From contig OX621260.1 in assembly GCA_951640165.1 (NCBI GenBank), positions 20,478,001 through 20,542,000 on the forward strand: 64,000 nt of DNA. Direction: 5' to 3'. This DNA is from Pseudoips prasinana (taxonomy: Eukaryota > Arthropoda > Insecta > Lepidoptera > Nolidae). Of the stretch, positions 34,333 to 43,983 are shown one piece after another (positions within the stretch are counted from its first letter, which is position 1; each line of letters starts with the position of its first letter). The notes beneath the pieces are model-generated. The model made no database searches and was not told where the DNA came from. It saw only the letters and a program-made list of their open reading frames with translations. The translations under genes were made by a program, and so were the position numbers.

Positions 34333-35620
34333 ATAGGTCTTTACCTATGAAATTGCCGTTTTGTATGAAAAAATTTAAACGAATTTTTTTCATGAATTTT
34401 TTTATTTGTATTAATCGAAGTAATCACCCATGCAATCAATGCATCTTTGCCATCGCAGTGGCAGTTTATTGATGCCCTTCTTAAAGAAATCAGCTGGACG
34501 GGAGGCAACAAATTCTTCAAAGGCATTTTGTACTGCCTCTCGGGTATTGAATTTTTTTCCCGCCAAGAAGTTATCCAAATTCTGGAAAAAGTAGTAGTCT
34601 GTAGGCGCAAGGTCTGGTGAGTAGGGCGGATGACGGAGAGCTTCCAACCCCAGTTCTTGCAACTTGGAGACCGTCTGCTGTGCAGTATGAGGTCGCGCGT
34701 TGTCGTGCAGGAGCAGCGGAGACGAGCGATTGACCAATGCTGGTTGGAGATGCGCCAGCTTCTCCATCATTGTGCTCAGTTCTTCACAGTACACATCTGC
34801 AGTAATGCTCACCCCGTTTGGTAAGAAGCTGTGATGAATCACACCGGCGCTAGACCACCAAACAGTGACCATCACTTTTCTAGGGGTAAGTTTTCGTTTA
34901 GGGCATTGTTTAGGTGCTGAACCAGGATCCAACCAACTTGCTGAGCGCTTGCGGTTATCAAACAGAATCCATTTTTCATCGCAGGTAACAATGCGGTTCA
35001 AAATTCCTTCATTTGTGTGTCTGTTGAGCAGTGCAAGGCACGTCTCGACGCGTACTTCGCGCTGGCGATCATTGAGTTCGTGGGGCACCCATTTGTCAAG
35101 CTTTTTTACCTTGCCAATTTGACGCAAATGGACCAATATTGTTTTGACGCTAACGTCGAAAGCTGCTGCTAATTCAGCCGTAGATTGTGTATCATCAGCT
35201 TCCACAACCGCCTTTAATTCGTCATTGTCGACCAAAGTCTTCGGACGACCGCGAGGTTCATTTTTCAGGTCGAAATTTCCAGAACGGAAGCGAGCAAACC
35301 AATAACAGGTGGTGCGTTGGTTTGTAGTGTTAGCTCCGTAAACGTCGTTGATGTTGCGTGCCGCTTGTGCCGCGTTGCTGCCACGACGGTACTCATATTC
35401 CATAATTACTCGAATTTTTAACGTATCCATGATGACGAAAAAGATTGAAATGCGATGAAAATGTAACACTAATCAATAAAGAAATGACTACTTTTGGAAA
35501 AAAGAATCCATGTTTTTAAAATAAAATTAATTTGAAATTAGAATTCTTAGCCAAACAAAAATTATTTTGATTTGAAATGGCCAGTACTGCAGAACGGCAA
35601 TTTCATAGGTAAAGACCTAA
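34333..35620 (-). mobile_element. mariner element, copy 2, complete
   Basis: 1,288 bp, ends (A/T)TAGGTCTTTACCTATG inverted, TA on both sides, intact transposase inside. It lies about 12.8 kb from copy 1, in the same intron and the same orientation. Confidence 0.93.
34411..35469 (-). CDS. mariner transposase, DD34D, apparently intact
   Basis: Cut-and-paste transposase of the Tc1/mariner superfamily that binds the inverted ends and inserts at TA. The open frame has 352 codons. The likelier start is Met14 (MDTLKIRVIMEYEYRRG, at 35430), giving 339 residues, close to the usual mariner length. The N-terminal helix-turn-helix region includes RRGSNAAQAARNINDVYG and TTCYWFARFRSGNFDL. The linker has KLDKWVPHELNDRQ. 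The catalytic residues are Asp164 (VTCDEKW), Asp256 (LLLHDNARPH) and Asp291 (YSPDLAPTDYYFF), with 34 residues between the last two. WVPHEL, the C-terminal RWQRCIDCMGDYFD and overall resemblance to human Hsmar1 place it in the cecropia-type group, by recall of that family. No stop or frameshift; activity is not shown. Confidence 0.95.
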   Translation of the reverse strand: MLHFHRISIFFVIMDTLKIRVIMEYEYRRGSNAAQAARNINDVYGANTTNQRTTCYWFARFRSGNFDLKNEPRGRPKTLVDNDELKAVVEADDTQSTAELAAAFDVSVKTILVHLRQIGKVKKLDKWVPHELNDRQREVRVETCLALLNRHTNEGILNRIVTCDEKWILFDNRKRSASWLDPGSAPKQCPKRKLTPRKVMVTVWWSSAGVIHHSFLPNGVSITADVYCEELSTMMEKLAHLQPALVNRSSPLLLHDNARPHTAQQTVSKLQELGLEALRHPPYSPDLAPTDYYFFQNLDNFLAGKKFNTREAVQNAFEEFVASRPADFFKKGINKLPLRWQRCIDCMGDYFD

Positions 35621-35639
35621 TATATTAATTTGATTCTAT

Positions 35640-35995
35640 ACATTCGATATTTGTGTGCATGAACATGTCTGTTTGTCCTGAGTCTGGGTGTAATTACTTA
35701 CTTACTTATTTATCGTATGGGTCGTCGTTACCCAGGTGTCAAGGTTTTGTTAATTAAATTAATGTCTTTTGTTTATTGGCTATAACCGGGACCGACAGCT
35801 TAACGTGCCCTCCGAAGTACGGAGACGCTCAGAAATTAAACCACTTTGGCGGGTGTAATTATCTACATATATAAAAATATGTATTTACAAAAGAAAAATA
35901 GTACCTTTATGTAATATATTTATCTGGTTTCCATAGCACAAGCTGCTTAGTTTGGGATCAGATAACCGTATGTGAATAATGTCCCAGGATATTGA
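35640..35995 (+). mobile_element. SINE S2 interrupted by repeat X
   Basis: 35650-35695 holds GTGTGCATGAACATGTCTG and CCTGAGTCTGGGTGTAATTA. 35700-35850 is repeat X (ACCGGGACCGACAGCTTA). S2 then repeats GGTGTAATTATCTACATAT and finishes with its tail. Confidence 0.65.
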
Positions 35996-35999
35996 GTTT

Positions 36000-36182
36000 T
36001 GAGTTTTTTTAAAAGACACTTGGGAATTTAATCCCTTTGTCACGGGGTAATAGACGGACACAAATTACATCCATACTCATAACAACTATTTGTGTTTCAC
36101 GCAAAAGGTTGCCCGGTGCGGGACTCGAACCCGCGTCACGAAGCGGCGAGGCAACTGTCTTAGCCGTTGCACCATACGTGAA
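36000..36182 (-). mobile_element. SINE S3
   Basis: Reversed S3 with full tRNA-like head (complement contains GTGCAACGGCTAAGACAG and B-box GGGTTCGAGTCCC). The body ends AAAAGACACTTGGG. Confidence 0.75.
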
Positions 36183-36622
36183 GTCAATTAATTAAAAAAA
36201 ATAATATTAAAATAGAAATTATTATTGTTACACCTTCTATAATACCGTAACATAAATTTATTCCTGGCGTCGGGGTTCTAGATGGTTAGTTTATCGTAAT
36301 TCGTGTATCTATCTAGTCTTTGAAAACAAGTCGAGTGCGCAGACTCCGCTCAAGTGTTTCCTTGTCGTGAGCACTTTGTGGCGAGGACTTTATCTTGCCG
36401 GCGATCGTTCGCCTTGTGTGGGGACACGTTTTGTTTTCTATTTTACCTTGTTGGAGGACCCTCTTCATTTGAATTCAACCAGTGTACCTGACCGTTGTTT
36501 AAAGCCGTTTCTATATTCTTTTGATAGTACAGTCTCTTCAGAGATGTACAGAATAATAATAACGTTATTTTATTACACAAGGTGTACGTATGTAACTTGA
36601 GAAATTTAATAAATATATAAAG

Positions 36623-36845
36623 ATCCTGGGACATTATTCACACACGGCCATCTGACCCCAAACTAAGCGGAGCTTGTATTATGGAAACCAGATAACTGAT
36701 ATAATACATATACTACTTTTTTTTTGTAAATACATACACTTACACCCAGACTCAGGACAAACAGACATGTCCATTCACACAAATATCTTTCCTGGGTGGG
36801 AATTAAACCCAATACCGCCGCCGTGAAAAGCAAGCATTTCCAAAA
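36623..36845 (-). mobile_element. SINE S2
   Basis: Reversed tail CATCTGACCCCAAACTAAGC, middle TACACCCAGACTCAGG, B-box complement GGAATTAAACCC, and head start GTGAAAAGCAAGC. Confidence 0.72.
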
Positions 36846-37029
36846 TACCCAAAAATTGCTTAACTCCCCATACAAATGGTCATATACAAATCTATGGCCT
36901 GACCGGGAGCCTAGTTGCTTTACCTCACACATCACTTACGGACCGGTAAGAGCATCTGGCTATGAGCTACAGTAGGAGGTAATCAGTATCGGAAGATCAG
37001 CGCTGCAGTGATATACCTGTGTTGCCGTA

Positions 37030-37392
37030 GATAATAATAATAATGTCCTCCTAGCCGCATTCCGGCCACGGCGGCCAGTCTCAATATAGGTTAGCTATCT
37101 GCGCGGGACATTTTATAGTGCATAAGTGTGTGCGCAAACATGGCCGAGGCAGGGGGGTATAATACCGCCAACTCTCAGACTTCTGGTTGAAGCTGAGAAA
37201 ATTTTCTTTTTACAGAAAAGTGCCATCACTTTTTTACCCGACCCGGGATTTGAACCCAGGACCTCGTTCTCTGCGGCTTGCCGTAGCTAATGATGAGATT
37301 TCTCCTTTCTTGACTCACAACTAAATTTTTGTTATGTATTGTAACATTTATTTTTGTCAAAAATAAACATTTTTCATTTCATTTCATTTTTA
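37030..37392. repeat. SINE S5 (reversed) followed by LINE 3' end
   Basis: 37030-37290: GTCCTCCTAGCCGCATTCCG, GTGTGTGCGCAAACATGG, then CCCGGGATTTGAACCCAGGA as the B-box complement. 37300-37392 is a + strand LINE end with (ATTTC)n: AAATAAACATTTTTCATTTC. Confidence 0.55.
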
Positions 37393-37477
37393 ATCGCGAT
37401 CACGACTTAGTCTTGCCTCAAACCATCCTTTCTGTCGATTTAGGTCTTCAGACAGACTGATTTGTACCAATAACATA

Positions 37478-40400
37478 TTTAATTTTAATTTAATTTAATT
37501 TAATTTATTTATTTATTAGCTCTTAATTTCTATCTTATTCTTATATGAGTCAATCCCAGTAAGTTAAATTAATACTTGTGGTGGGGTTGACTCGCTTCTT
37601 TCCTTAATTGCTAATAACATGGTGAGACCTAATAAACATCTAATCTTAGACTAAGGTATAAAAATAGTAATAATAATAGAAAACACAAAACATATAAAAA
37701 AAAAAAATAATAATAATAATAACATTTTATAAACATACTGCTACTTTTTTATATATATACAATTCACTACACCCTAACACAGCCTTATACACAGGTAGAT
37801 AGATAGATAGAGATTAGATCAACAAGCCAGTTTGTTTCAGCTCTTCCACATCTAACCAAGTCTGATCAGGATATCCTCCGTTTGATCAAAGGTTAGTGTC
37901 TTTAACCACAATGCCAAAGTCTTCTTACATTTACAATGAGGTGTAGGATAAATATTCAATTCCTTATCTACTTTATTGTAGATATAAGAAGACTGACAAT
38001 TGTATTGCCGTTGTGCAAAACTAGTACGCACTCTGGAAGAATGACCTACTTTATCTTTTCGCCTCCTGTCCCGACAAGTTGGTATGTAAGGTAGCCTGTT
38101 ATGGAGGTTTAAAGTTACATTCAAAATATATAATTTCCTGACGGACAGTAAATTGCTTATCGAATAGAGTTCGTTGGTAGGGTATGTGTATGGCTTGAAG
38201 TACATGACCTTTATAAGAGACCTTTGCGCCCTTTCTAGATCAATAAATTTCGTTTTTATGGCACCACCCCACACAGAAATACCATATGTGATGATAGATT
38301 GTGCCAAAGCCATATATATCCCGTTCAGAAGCTCGGAAGACATAACGTGGCGAAGTGTTCTAAATATCCAAATAAGCTTTCTTACACGACTAATAACAAT
38401 TTCAATGTGAGAGTGCCACGACAGTCTTTGGTCGATCGTTATACCTAGGTATTTTGTGGTAGAGACTTTCGCGACGTTTTGACACCCGCAATTGTCCTGA
38501 AAGTAGTTGGCGCACTGATGGATTCGTATTTCAAAATCAACACCAGGCTGTGACCTTTGACTAGGCGTAAAACAAATGAAATTGGTTTTCACAACATTTA
38601 AAGTTAAAAGGTTAGTATTTAGCCAGTTCGCCATGATACAGAGCCCGCGTTCAGTAGTATGTCGCACCTCGTCCCAGGATTTTCCAGAAAAAACCACCGC
38701 CGTGTCATCCGCGTAAGAGAATATGAGTCCTCCACTGTTCGTCATATTACATAACTCGTTTATGTATATCAAGAACAGTGTCGGGCCAAGAACACTCCCC
38801 TGTGGGACACCAAAAGTAACTTGCTCCTCATTACTAGTCAGTTTATCAATGTGTACCTGTTGTGTTCTTTCACTGAGATAACTTTCAAACAATGAGAGAG
38901 CTGTTCCACGAATACCCATTGCTTCAAGCCGCTGTAGAAGGATGGGGACAGAAACGGTATCAAATGCTTTTTTTATATCTAGAAACACTGTTACACATTT
39001 AAAACCATTATCTACTTTGGCTACTATTTCACTTGTCAATGCTGTAATAGCGTCTTGGGTTGAAACTCCTTTTCTAAAGCCGTATTGTGATTTTGATAGA
39101 AGATTGTATTTATCTAGGTAATTAGTGAGGCGCTTATTTAGTAATTTTTCTAAGATTTTTGAGATAGCCGGTAAGACAGATATCGGTCTATAATTACTGA
39201 CGTCGTACACATCCCCACCCTTGTGCACCGGAGTGACCAAGGATCGTTTAAGAATTTTCGGGAATATACCTGTTCTGAAAGAGAGGTTAGCAAGATGGGA
39301 TATAAGGGGAACTACAAAATCTCGAGCCATTTTTAAGAATTTAGTAGGTATACCATCCCATCCAGGCGCACTTGTAGAGTCTAGTCCCATGAGTATGCTA
39401 TCTACTTCTAGGGGATCAGTCTCAATTAAACCGAAAGACATGACGGATGACGACGTGGACTTGAGTTGATTTATGTCCAGTAGCCCTGTTTGTATAATGT
39501 CTTCAGCTAATATCTTGCCTATATTTACAAAGAAATTATTAACGCGATTGATAGAGTCGAGGGGATGTGGCGTAATACTAAGAAGATGTGAACTTGAAGA
39601 TTTAGAAGCCTTAAACTGAGTTATCTCATTAATTTTACGCCAAAGTATTTTAGAATTTTTGACGGAGTTTTGTATTTCATTCCTGTAATATTGACGTTTT
39701 AGCTTTTTAATTAAATTAGTACAAAAGTTACGCAGTCGCTTAAAAGTTATTTTGAGTGTTATATTATAGGGTTCATTTCTAGATTTTAACTGCATTTTAT
39801 TTCTAAGTCTAATTAACCGTAGAGCACCATTAGATATCCACGGCTTTAATGTACGCTTATTACCAGAGACATATACAACCTTAGTGTTTAAAAAGAGAGA
39901 GTACTTAATAGCATCAATTATCTTGTTCGATAAAATGTTTGGATCAGTTAGTATGTAAAATAATGTCGTGTCTGTGTTAATAAGACAGCCATAAGCTTTT
40001 TCGTAATCTGTAATAATGTGTGATTTAGTAGAGTAAATTTGATTACCTATGCTAGTTATTCTTAAGAGTACCATGGCATGATCTGTGATAGAAGTATTCA
40101 AAACTGCAGTAAATCCTTTCATTTTAGTTTTATCCATTTTAAGAAATGTGTGATCAAGGCAGCTCTCCTTCCTGGTAGGTAGACAGTGTCCCGGAACAAT
40201 ACCATGTATGGACAACATATTCATATAATTTAATCTATTCCTGCGTTGTTGAGATGTTTCAGAGCTTTTTACAATAAGATTGATGTTAATATCACCCATA
40301 ATAAATATATTTTTACTTGCATTGATTGATTCTAAGTGATTATTTAGTGAGTTTATGAAGTTATCGGCACATACATTTGACGGAGATCGGTAAATACCTA

Positions 40401-41150
40401 TAACCGTGCAATCTGCAACATTGACTTGGAGAGCAGACGCGTGTGATAGTTTTACTTCACTGACCCAAGGTTGATGTTTGTTTTTGACATATACTACTAC
40501 GCCGTCATTTTGATTCAATTGACTCGACGTGTGGTAGGATGTGTAATTATTTAAGAACGGTATTTGTTTATTTGGATTTAGTCTGCATTCTGTCAGTATT
40601 AATACGTCTAAGTCCAGTTCAATATCAGACAAGTTTAATTGCAAATCGTCAAAGTTGCTGTATATGCTTCTAATGTTTTGGGTAATTACAGTTAAATAAG
40701 AGTTTTCATATGGCATAAGAGTTGGTAACTGGTTGACATTAAGGACGGCAGAATTCGCAATTTCTATATTATCCAATTCTTGTGACCTTATTAGATTACT
40801 ATCCATAAAATGTATAATAAATGAAAAGGTGTATCATGGCGTTTATGGTATTATATATCTGGGACGAGATAGAATCCACACAACTATACTTTCCATAAGT
40901 TTTCTGTATCGTGTATAGAGAAATTATATTCATATTTTTGATTAAAAACAGACAAAGGGTGAGTGAAAGTATGAGTGATACAAGCAGTATGATATAAATA
41001 CTTATTTCTATGAATTTAAAATAATAAAAAATATTCGAGTAGCATACAGATGAGTGAAACATTCTTATACATAGGGCATGCACTAACTTAAGTATATAGT
41101 TAAACATTATTATGTAAGAAATAATTATTTTGAAAAGCATAATATAACTC
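37478..41150 (-). mobile_element. CR1-group LINE with intact ORF2
   Basis: The minus-strand ORF2 (37852-40806) is followed by a 3' UTR of about 330 bases, ending in AATTA repeats near 37478-37520 (TTTAATTTAATTTAATTT on the + strand). CR1-group elements end in short tandem repeats instead of poly(A). The 5' boundary is not seen, and no ORF1 was recognised before the Tc1-like element starts at 42023. Confidence 0.75.
37852..40806 (-). CDS. LINE ORF2: apurinic-type endonuclease plus reverse transcriptase, 984 aa
   Basis: Nicks target DNA and reverse-transcribes the element RNA at the nick. The N-terminal endonuclease of the exonuclease III type has ITQNIRSIYS (about 41-50), LTECRL (71-76), VIGIYRSP (135-142), FIMGDINI (168-175), SCLDHTF (215-221) and ITDHAMVLL (240-248). 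The reverse transcriptase has YRPISVLPAISKILEKLL (539-556), motif A FLDIKKAFDTV (608-618), motif B GVPQGSVLGP (666-675) and motif C SYADDTAVV (697-705). KYLGITIDQRLSWHSHIE and SYGISVWGG-like segments follow. No stop or frameshift over 2,955 bases. Clade is CR1/Jockey group by motif style; finer placement needs a tree. The first Met (40806) may not be the true start if the element is 5'-truncated. Confidence 0.93.
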   Translation of the reverse strand: MDSNLIRSQELDNIEIANSAVLNVNQLPTLMPYENSYLTVITQNIRSIYSNFDDLQLNLSDIELDLDVLILTECRLNPNKQIPFLNNYTSYHTSSQLNQNDGVVVYVKNKHQPWVSEVKLSHASALQVNVADCTVIGIYRSPSNVCADNFINSLNNHLESINASKNIFIMGDININLIVKSSETSQQRRNRLNYMNMLSIHGIVPGHCLPTRKESCLDHTFLKMDKTKMKGFTAVLNTSITDHAMVLLRITSIGNQIYSTKSHIITDYEKAYGCLINTDTTLFYILTDPNILSNKIIDAIKYSLFLNTKVVYVSGNKRTLKPWISNGALRLIRLRNKMQLKSRNEPYNITLKITFKRLRNFCTNLIKKLKRQYYRNEIQNSVKNSKILWRKINEITQFKASKSSSSHLLSITPHPLDSINRVNNFFVNIGKILAEDIIQTGLLDINQLKSTSSSVMSFGLIETDPLEVDSILMGLDSTSAPGWDGIPTKFLKMARDFVVPLISHLANLSFRTGIFPKILKRSLVTPVHKGGDVYDVSNYRPISVLPAISKILEKLLNKRLTNYLDKYNLLSKSQYGFRKGVSTQDAITALTSEIVAKVDNGFKCVTVFLDIKKAFDTVSVPILLQRLEAMGIRGTALSLFESYLSERTQQVHIDKLTSNEEQVTFGVPQGSVLGPTLFLIYINELCNMTNSGGLIFSYADDTAVVFSGKSWDEVRHTTERGLCIMANWLNTNLLTLNVVKTNFICFTPSQRSQPGVDFEIRIHQCANYFQDNCGCQNVAKVSTTKYLGITIDQRLSWHSHIEIVISRVRKLIWIFRTLRHVMSSELLNGIYMALAQSIITYGISVWGGAIKTKFIDLERAQRSLIKVMYFKPYTYPTNELYSISNLLSVRKLYILNVTLNLHNRLPYIPTCRDRRRKDKVGHSSRVRTSFAQRQYNCQSSYIYNKVDKELNIYPTPHCKCKKTLALWLKTLTFDQTEDILIRLG

Positions 41151-41156
41151 ACTAGA

Positions 41157-42020
41157 TTCAGATTCGGTAGAGTATTGTTTTGCGTATAGACAAAGGACGT
41201 TAAGTACGAAAGCGCTCTTGGAAATATTTTAAAACTTAATAGTCATATGCTCTGTAACAGTTGTTGAACCTGGTTTTCACTCTTAATGAGTATGACCGGG
41301 GATGTTTCATTCCTTCTCACAAAAACGTGGCCGTACCCAGTCCAGCAAAATTTATAATTCTTCATTTTGACCAGGTCTCGAGCCAGGAAATGTAGGCGAG
41401 CTCCCTTGGCAGTAAGTTGTTCCGATACGTAGACTGGAACATATCTAGACTAAAGTTTATCCCAACAAGAATAAAATATATATACCGACTGAGAAGGCAA
41501 CGTCTAGTCTACCAAACTTTCCTTAGGTTACATAAACATGCCATTTTCTAGGAATCCTAGAATATACCAACGTTTGTGAATATTAAATTTCAGCTTAATA
41601 ACATTATTCGCAATGGAAAACGTATAATTTAATCTCAAATATGGGAAATCATAAATTTATTCGTCCGGCGGATCGTGGACTAGCATCCTCTACAAGTACG
41701 CGGTAGGCGCTCTGCGTTAAGCTTACTTATCGTATGGGCAGTGGTTACCTTTGTGTCAGAGTTGTTCAAGCCGCCCAGTAGGCCTCTACGACTGCTACCT
41801 AATGGCTACAACCGGGACCGATAGCTTAACGTGTCCTCCGAAGACATTAAACCACTTTGGAGGTCACCCATCCTATGGACTGACCGCGAGTCTAGTTGCT
41901 TAACCTCGCCGATCATTTACGGACCGATGAGAACATTAGGTTGAGCTACAAACGATAGACACCGGCAGATCAAATTTTGTATTTAAGAACAAATTTTGTT
42001 TTTTACATTGCTAACTATTA
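41157..42020. repeat. Mixed repeats between LINE and Tc1-like element
   Basis: 41160-41635: nothing recognised. 41636-41723: one arm of the GGGAAATCATAAATTT tRNA-like fold-back family. 41725-41960: repeat X (TTATCGTATGGGCAGTGGTT, ACAACCGGGACCGATAGCTT). Confidence 0.5.
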
Positions 42021-42022
42021 TA

Positions 42023-43604
42023 CACTCACCGGCACGGAATCTTGGCCAAGCGCGTATTTCGCGATAACAAGAGCTTTAAGTGTTTCCTATGAGTATTTAT
42101 TATGAAGGTTGGTCTAAAAAATGTTTACCTTTAGTTCAAGAGGGTAATTTATCATGTTTGAGTGCAATATGACGTTATTTTTAAGCTTTAGTTGAACCCG
42201 GACATCTGAGCGACTAAGTTGCTGTTTTAAATTTGTGTTTTGTGAAAGTTTATTGTTAGGTTGTTCAATTATTGTGATATCGTACTGTTACTTCAATAAC
42301 TAAAGGTGATTTAATTCCAATAAAAATGCCATTAACACCATCACAGGTTGCACAAGCTGTAGCATTGATCGAACAAGGGCTGACACAGCGAGAAGTTGCT
42401 GTTATACTGAATGTACCACGTTCATCGATGCAGTATGCGCTGAAACGATACCAGGAGACAGGCCGCTACTCCCGCAGACCAGGCAGCGGAGGCGTCAGAT
42501 GCACATCAGCCCGGGATGACCGCTTTATTGTCCTGGAAATTTTGAGAAACCGCTACCTCACCGCTGTTGAGATACGCCAGCGACTCCAGTTCACAAGAGG
42601 TGTCAATGTTAGTGAACGTACAGTGAGAAGACGAATGGAGGAAGTGAATTTACAAGCTCGTAGACCAGCACGCGGCCCAGAACTTCTCAGAAGTCACCGA
42701 GTAGCTCGACTTCGATTCGCACGAGAACACGCCAACTGGACCCATGAGCAGTGGGCTCGAGTACTGTTCACAGATGAGTGTCGAATCGCTTTACGAGCTC
42801 CAGATGGTCGGGAGCGAGTGTGGAGAAGAACAGGAGAGCGGTTTTTACCCATTACCACCACACAAACTGTTAGTTTTCATGGAGGCTCTATAATGGTTTG
42901 GGGAGGAATAAGTTCCGATGCACGTACGGAGTTAGTTATCGTCGATAACCGATTAACGGCAACACGATACATCGAGGAGATTCTTCAGGAACACGTGTTA
43001 CCATATTCAGGGTTTATTGGATTTGACGAATTCCTCCTAATGCACGATAACGCGCGCCCACACGTTGCACATTGCGTGGAGGAATACCTTACAGAGGTTG
43101 GTATTCAAAAATTGCAGTGGCCAGCTCGTAGTCCAGACTTAAATCCAATAGAGCATATCTGGGACAAGCTTAAAAGAAAAATAAAGTCCTCCTCCAACCC
43201 GCCTGAAACTCTGAATCAGCTTCAAAATGCAGCACTGACCGCTTGGGAAAGCATACCACAAGTTGAGATCAGAAACATCATCCAAAGTATGCCAGAACGA
43301 ATGCAAGCTGTTATCGGGGCTAGGGGAGGAAACACCCGATATTAAAATGCAAACACAACGAAGACATTTTGGTTATTTTTCATCTTGTGTTCTTTTTAAA
43401 TTGACAGTGTTAAAACCAATATTTTTGTGAAACTGCTTATTTTTTTAAAGATTACTGCTGGTGCATCATTTTTTCAATAACTGAGTTACAAAACCATAAA
43501 AAAACCCTAATTTAGTGCATAAACCCATAATATAGTGAAAATTAAATATTTAAATAGAAATTATCGGCAAGTTATTGGTGGCCAAGTTTCCGTGCCGGTG
43601 AGTG
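42023..43604 (+). mobile_element. Complete Tc1-like element
   Basis: 1,582 bp with inverted ends CACTCACCGGCACGGAA(T/A)C, flanked on both sides by TA, the Tc1/mariner target duplication. It carries an intact transposase gene and is a candidate autonomous copy. Confidence 0.93.
42326..43345 (+). CDS. Tc1-like transposase, DD34E, intact, 339 aa
   Basis: Transposase that binds the inverted ends by a paired-type double helix-turn-helix and cuts and pastes at TA. The N-terminus MPLTPSQVAQAVALIEQGLT then QREVAVILNVPRSSMQYAL is the first HTH. A GRPR-like linker is replaced by RRPGSGGVRCTSARDD, and the second HTH lies at about 70-105. The catalytic residues are Asp150 (LFTDECRIAL), Asp241 (LLMHDNARPH) and Glu276 (RSPDLNPIEHIWDKLK), exactly 34 residues between the last two. 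The GGISSDARTELVIVD stretch has the MVWGGI signature. Length matches the family. The ATG at 42326 follows a 300-base leader inside the element. No disabling mutation seen. Confidence 0.96.
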   Translation: MPLTPSQVAQAVALIEQGLTQREVAVILNVPRSSMQYALKRYQETGRYSRRPGSGGVRCTSARDDRFIVLEILRNRYLTAVEIRQRLQFTRGVNVSERTVRRRMEEVNLQARRPARGPELLRSHRVARLRFAREHANWTHEQWARVLFTDECRIALRAPDGRERVWRRTGERFLPITTTQTVSFHGGSIMVWGGISSDARTELVIVDNRLTATRYIEEILQEHVLPYSGFIGFDEFLLMHDNARPHVAHCVEEYLTEVGIQKLQWPARSPDLNPIEHIWDKLKRKIKSSSNPPETLNQLQNAALTAWESIPQVEIRNIIQSMPERMQAVIGARGGNTRY

Positions 43605-43617
43605 TATTATTAATTAT

Positions 43618-43915
43618 ATTGGCGGTCACCGTAGCTTAGTTGGTAGTGCTCCTGCCTACGAAGCTGGTGGTCCTGGGTTTGAATCCCGGTGAAAGTGCAA
43701 ATATTTGTGTGATGAGCACGAATATTTCGCCTACAAACTGCGTTAGCCGTTTGGCGTTTAATATGTTAAGAACCATTAATGTAACTTAAATGTGAATAAA
43801 CAATTAAAAAAAAAAAAAAAAAATTTGTTTCTGAGTCATGGATGTTTTCTATGTATATAAGTATTTATCTATCTATATAAGTATGTATATCGTGGCCTGG
43901 TACCCATTACGTTTA
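43618..43915 (+). mobile_element. SINE S1 with a poly(A) insert
   Basis: Full S1 head (CACCGTAGCTTAGTTGGTAG, B-box GGTTTGAATCCCGG). It is broken after CACGAATATTT by 96 foreign bases (43728-43823) and resumes TTTGTTTCTGAGTCATGG. Confidence 0.8.
43728..43823 (+). mobile_element. 96-bp retroposed 3' end with poly(A)
   Basis: Begins CGCCTACAAACTGCGTTAGC and has AATAAA about ten bases before a run of 18 or so A. Looks like a severely 5'-truncated LINE or mRNA tail; source unknown. Confidence 0.6.
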
Positions 43916-43983
43916 TTTTATTTATTTATACAACATTATCATAACATGTGTACGCCCTATGCGATAACCTGATTATTATTTAA

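Noticed and set aside
40799..41152. 117-codon hydrophobic frame upstream of the LINE ORF2
   Set aside because: Looks like several membrane segments but arises from very AT-rich sequence (TATATA-type codons), and it lacks any ORF1 motif. Treated as LINE leader or intron.
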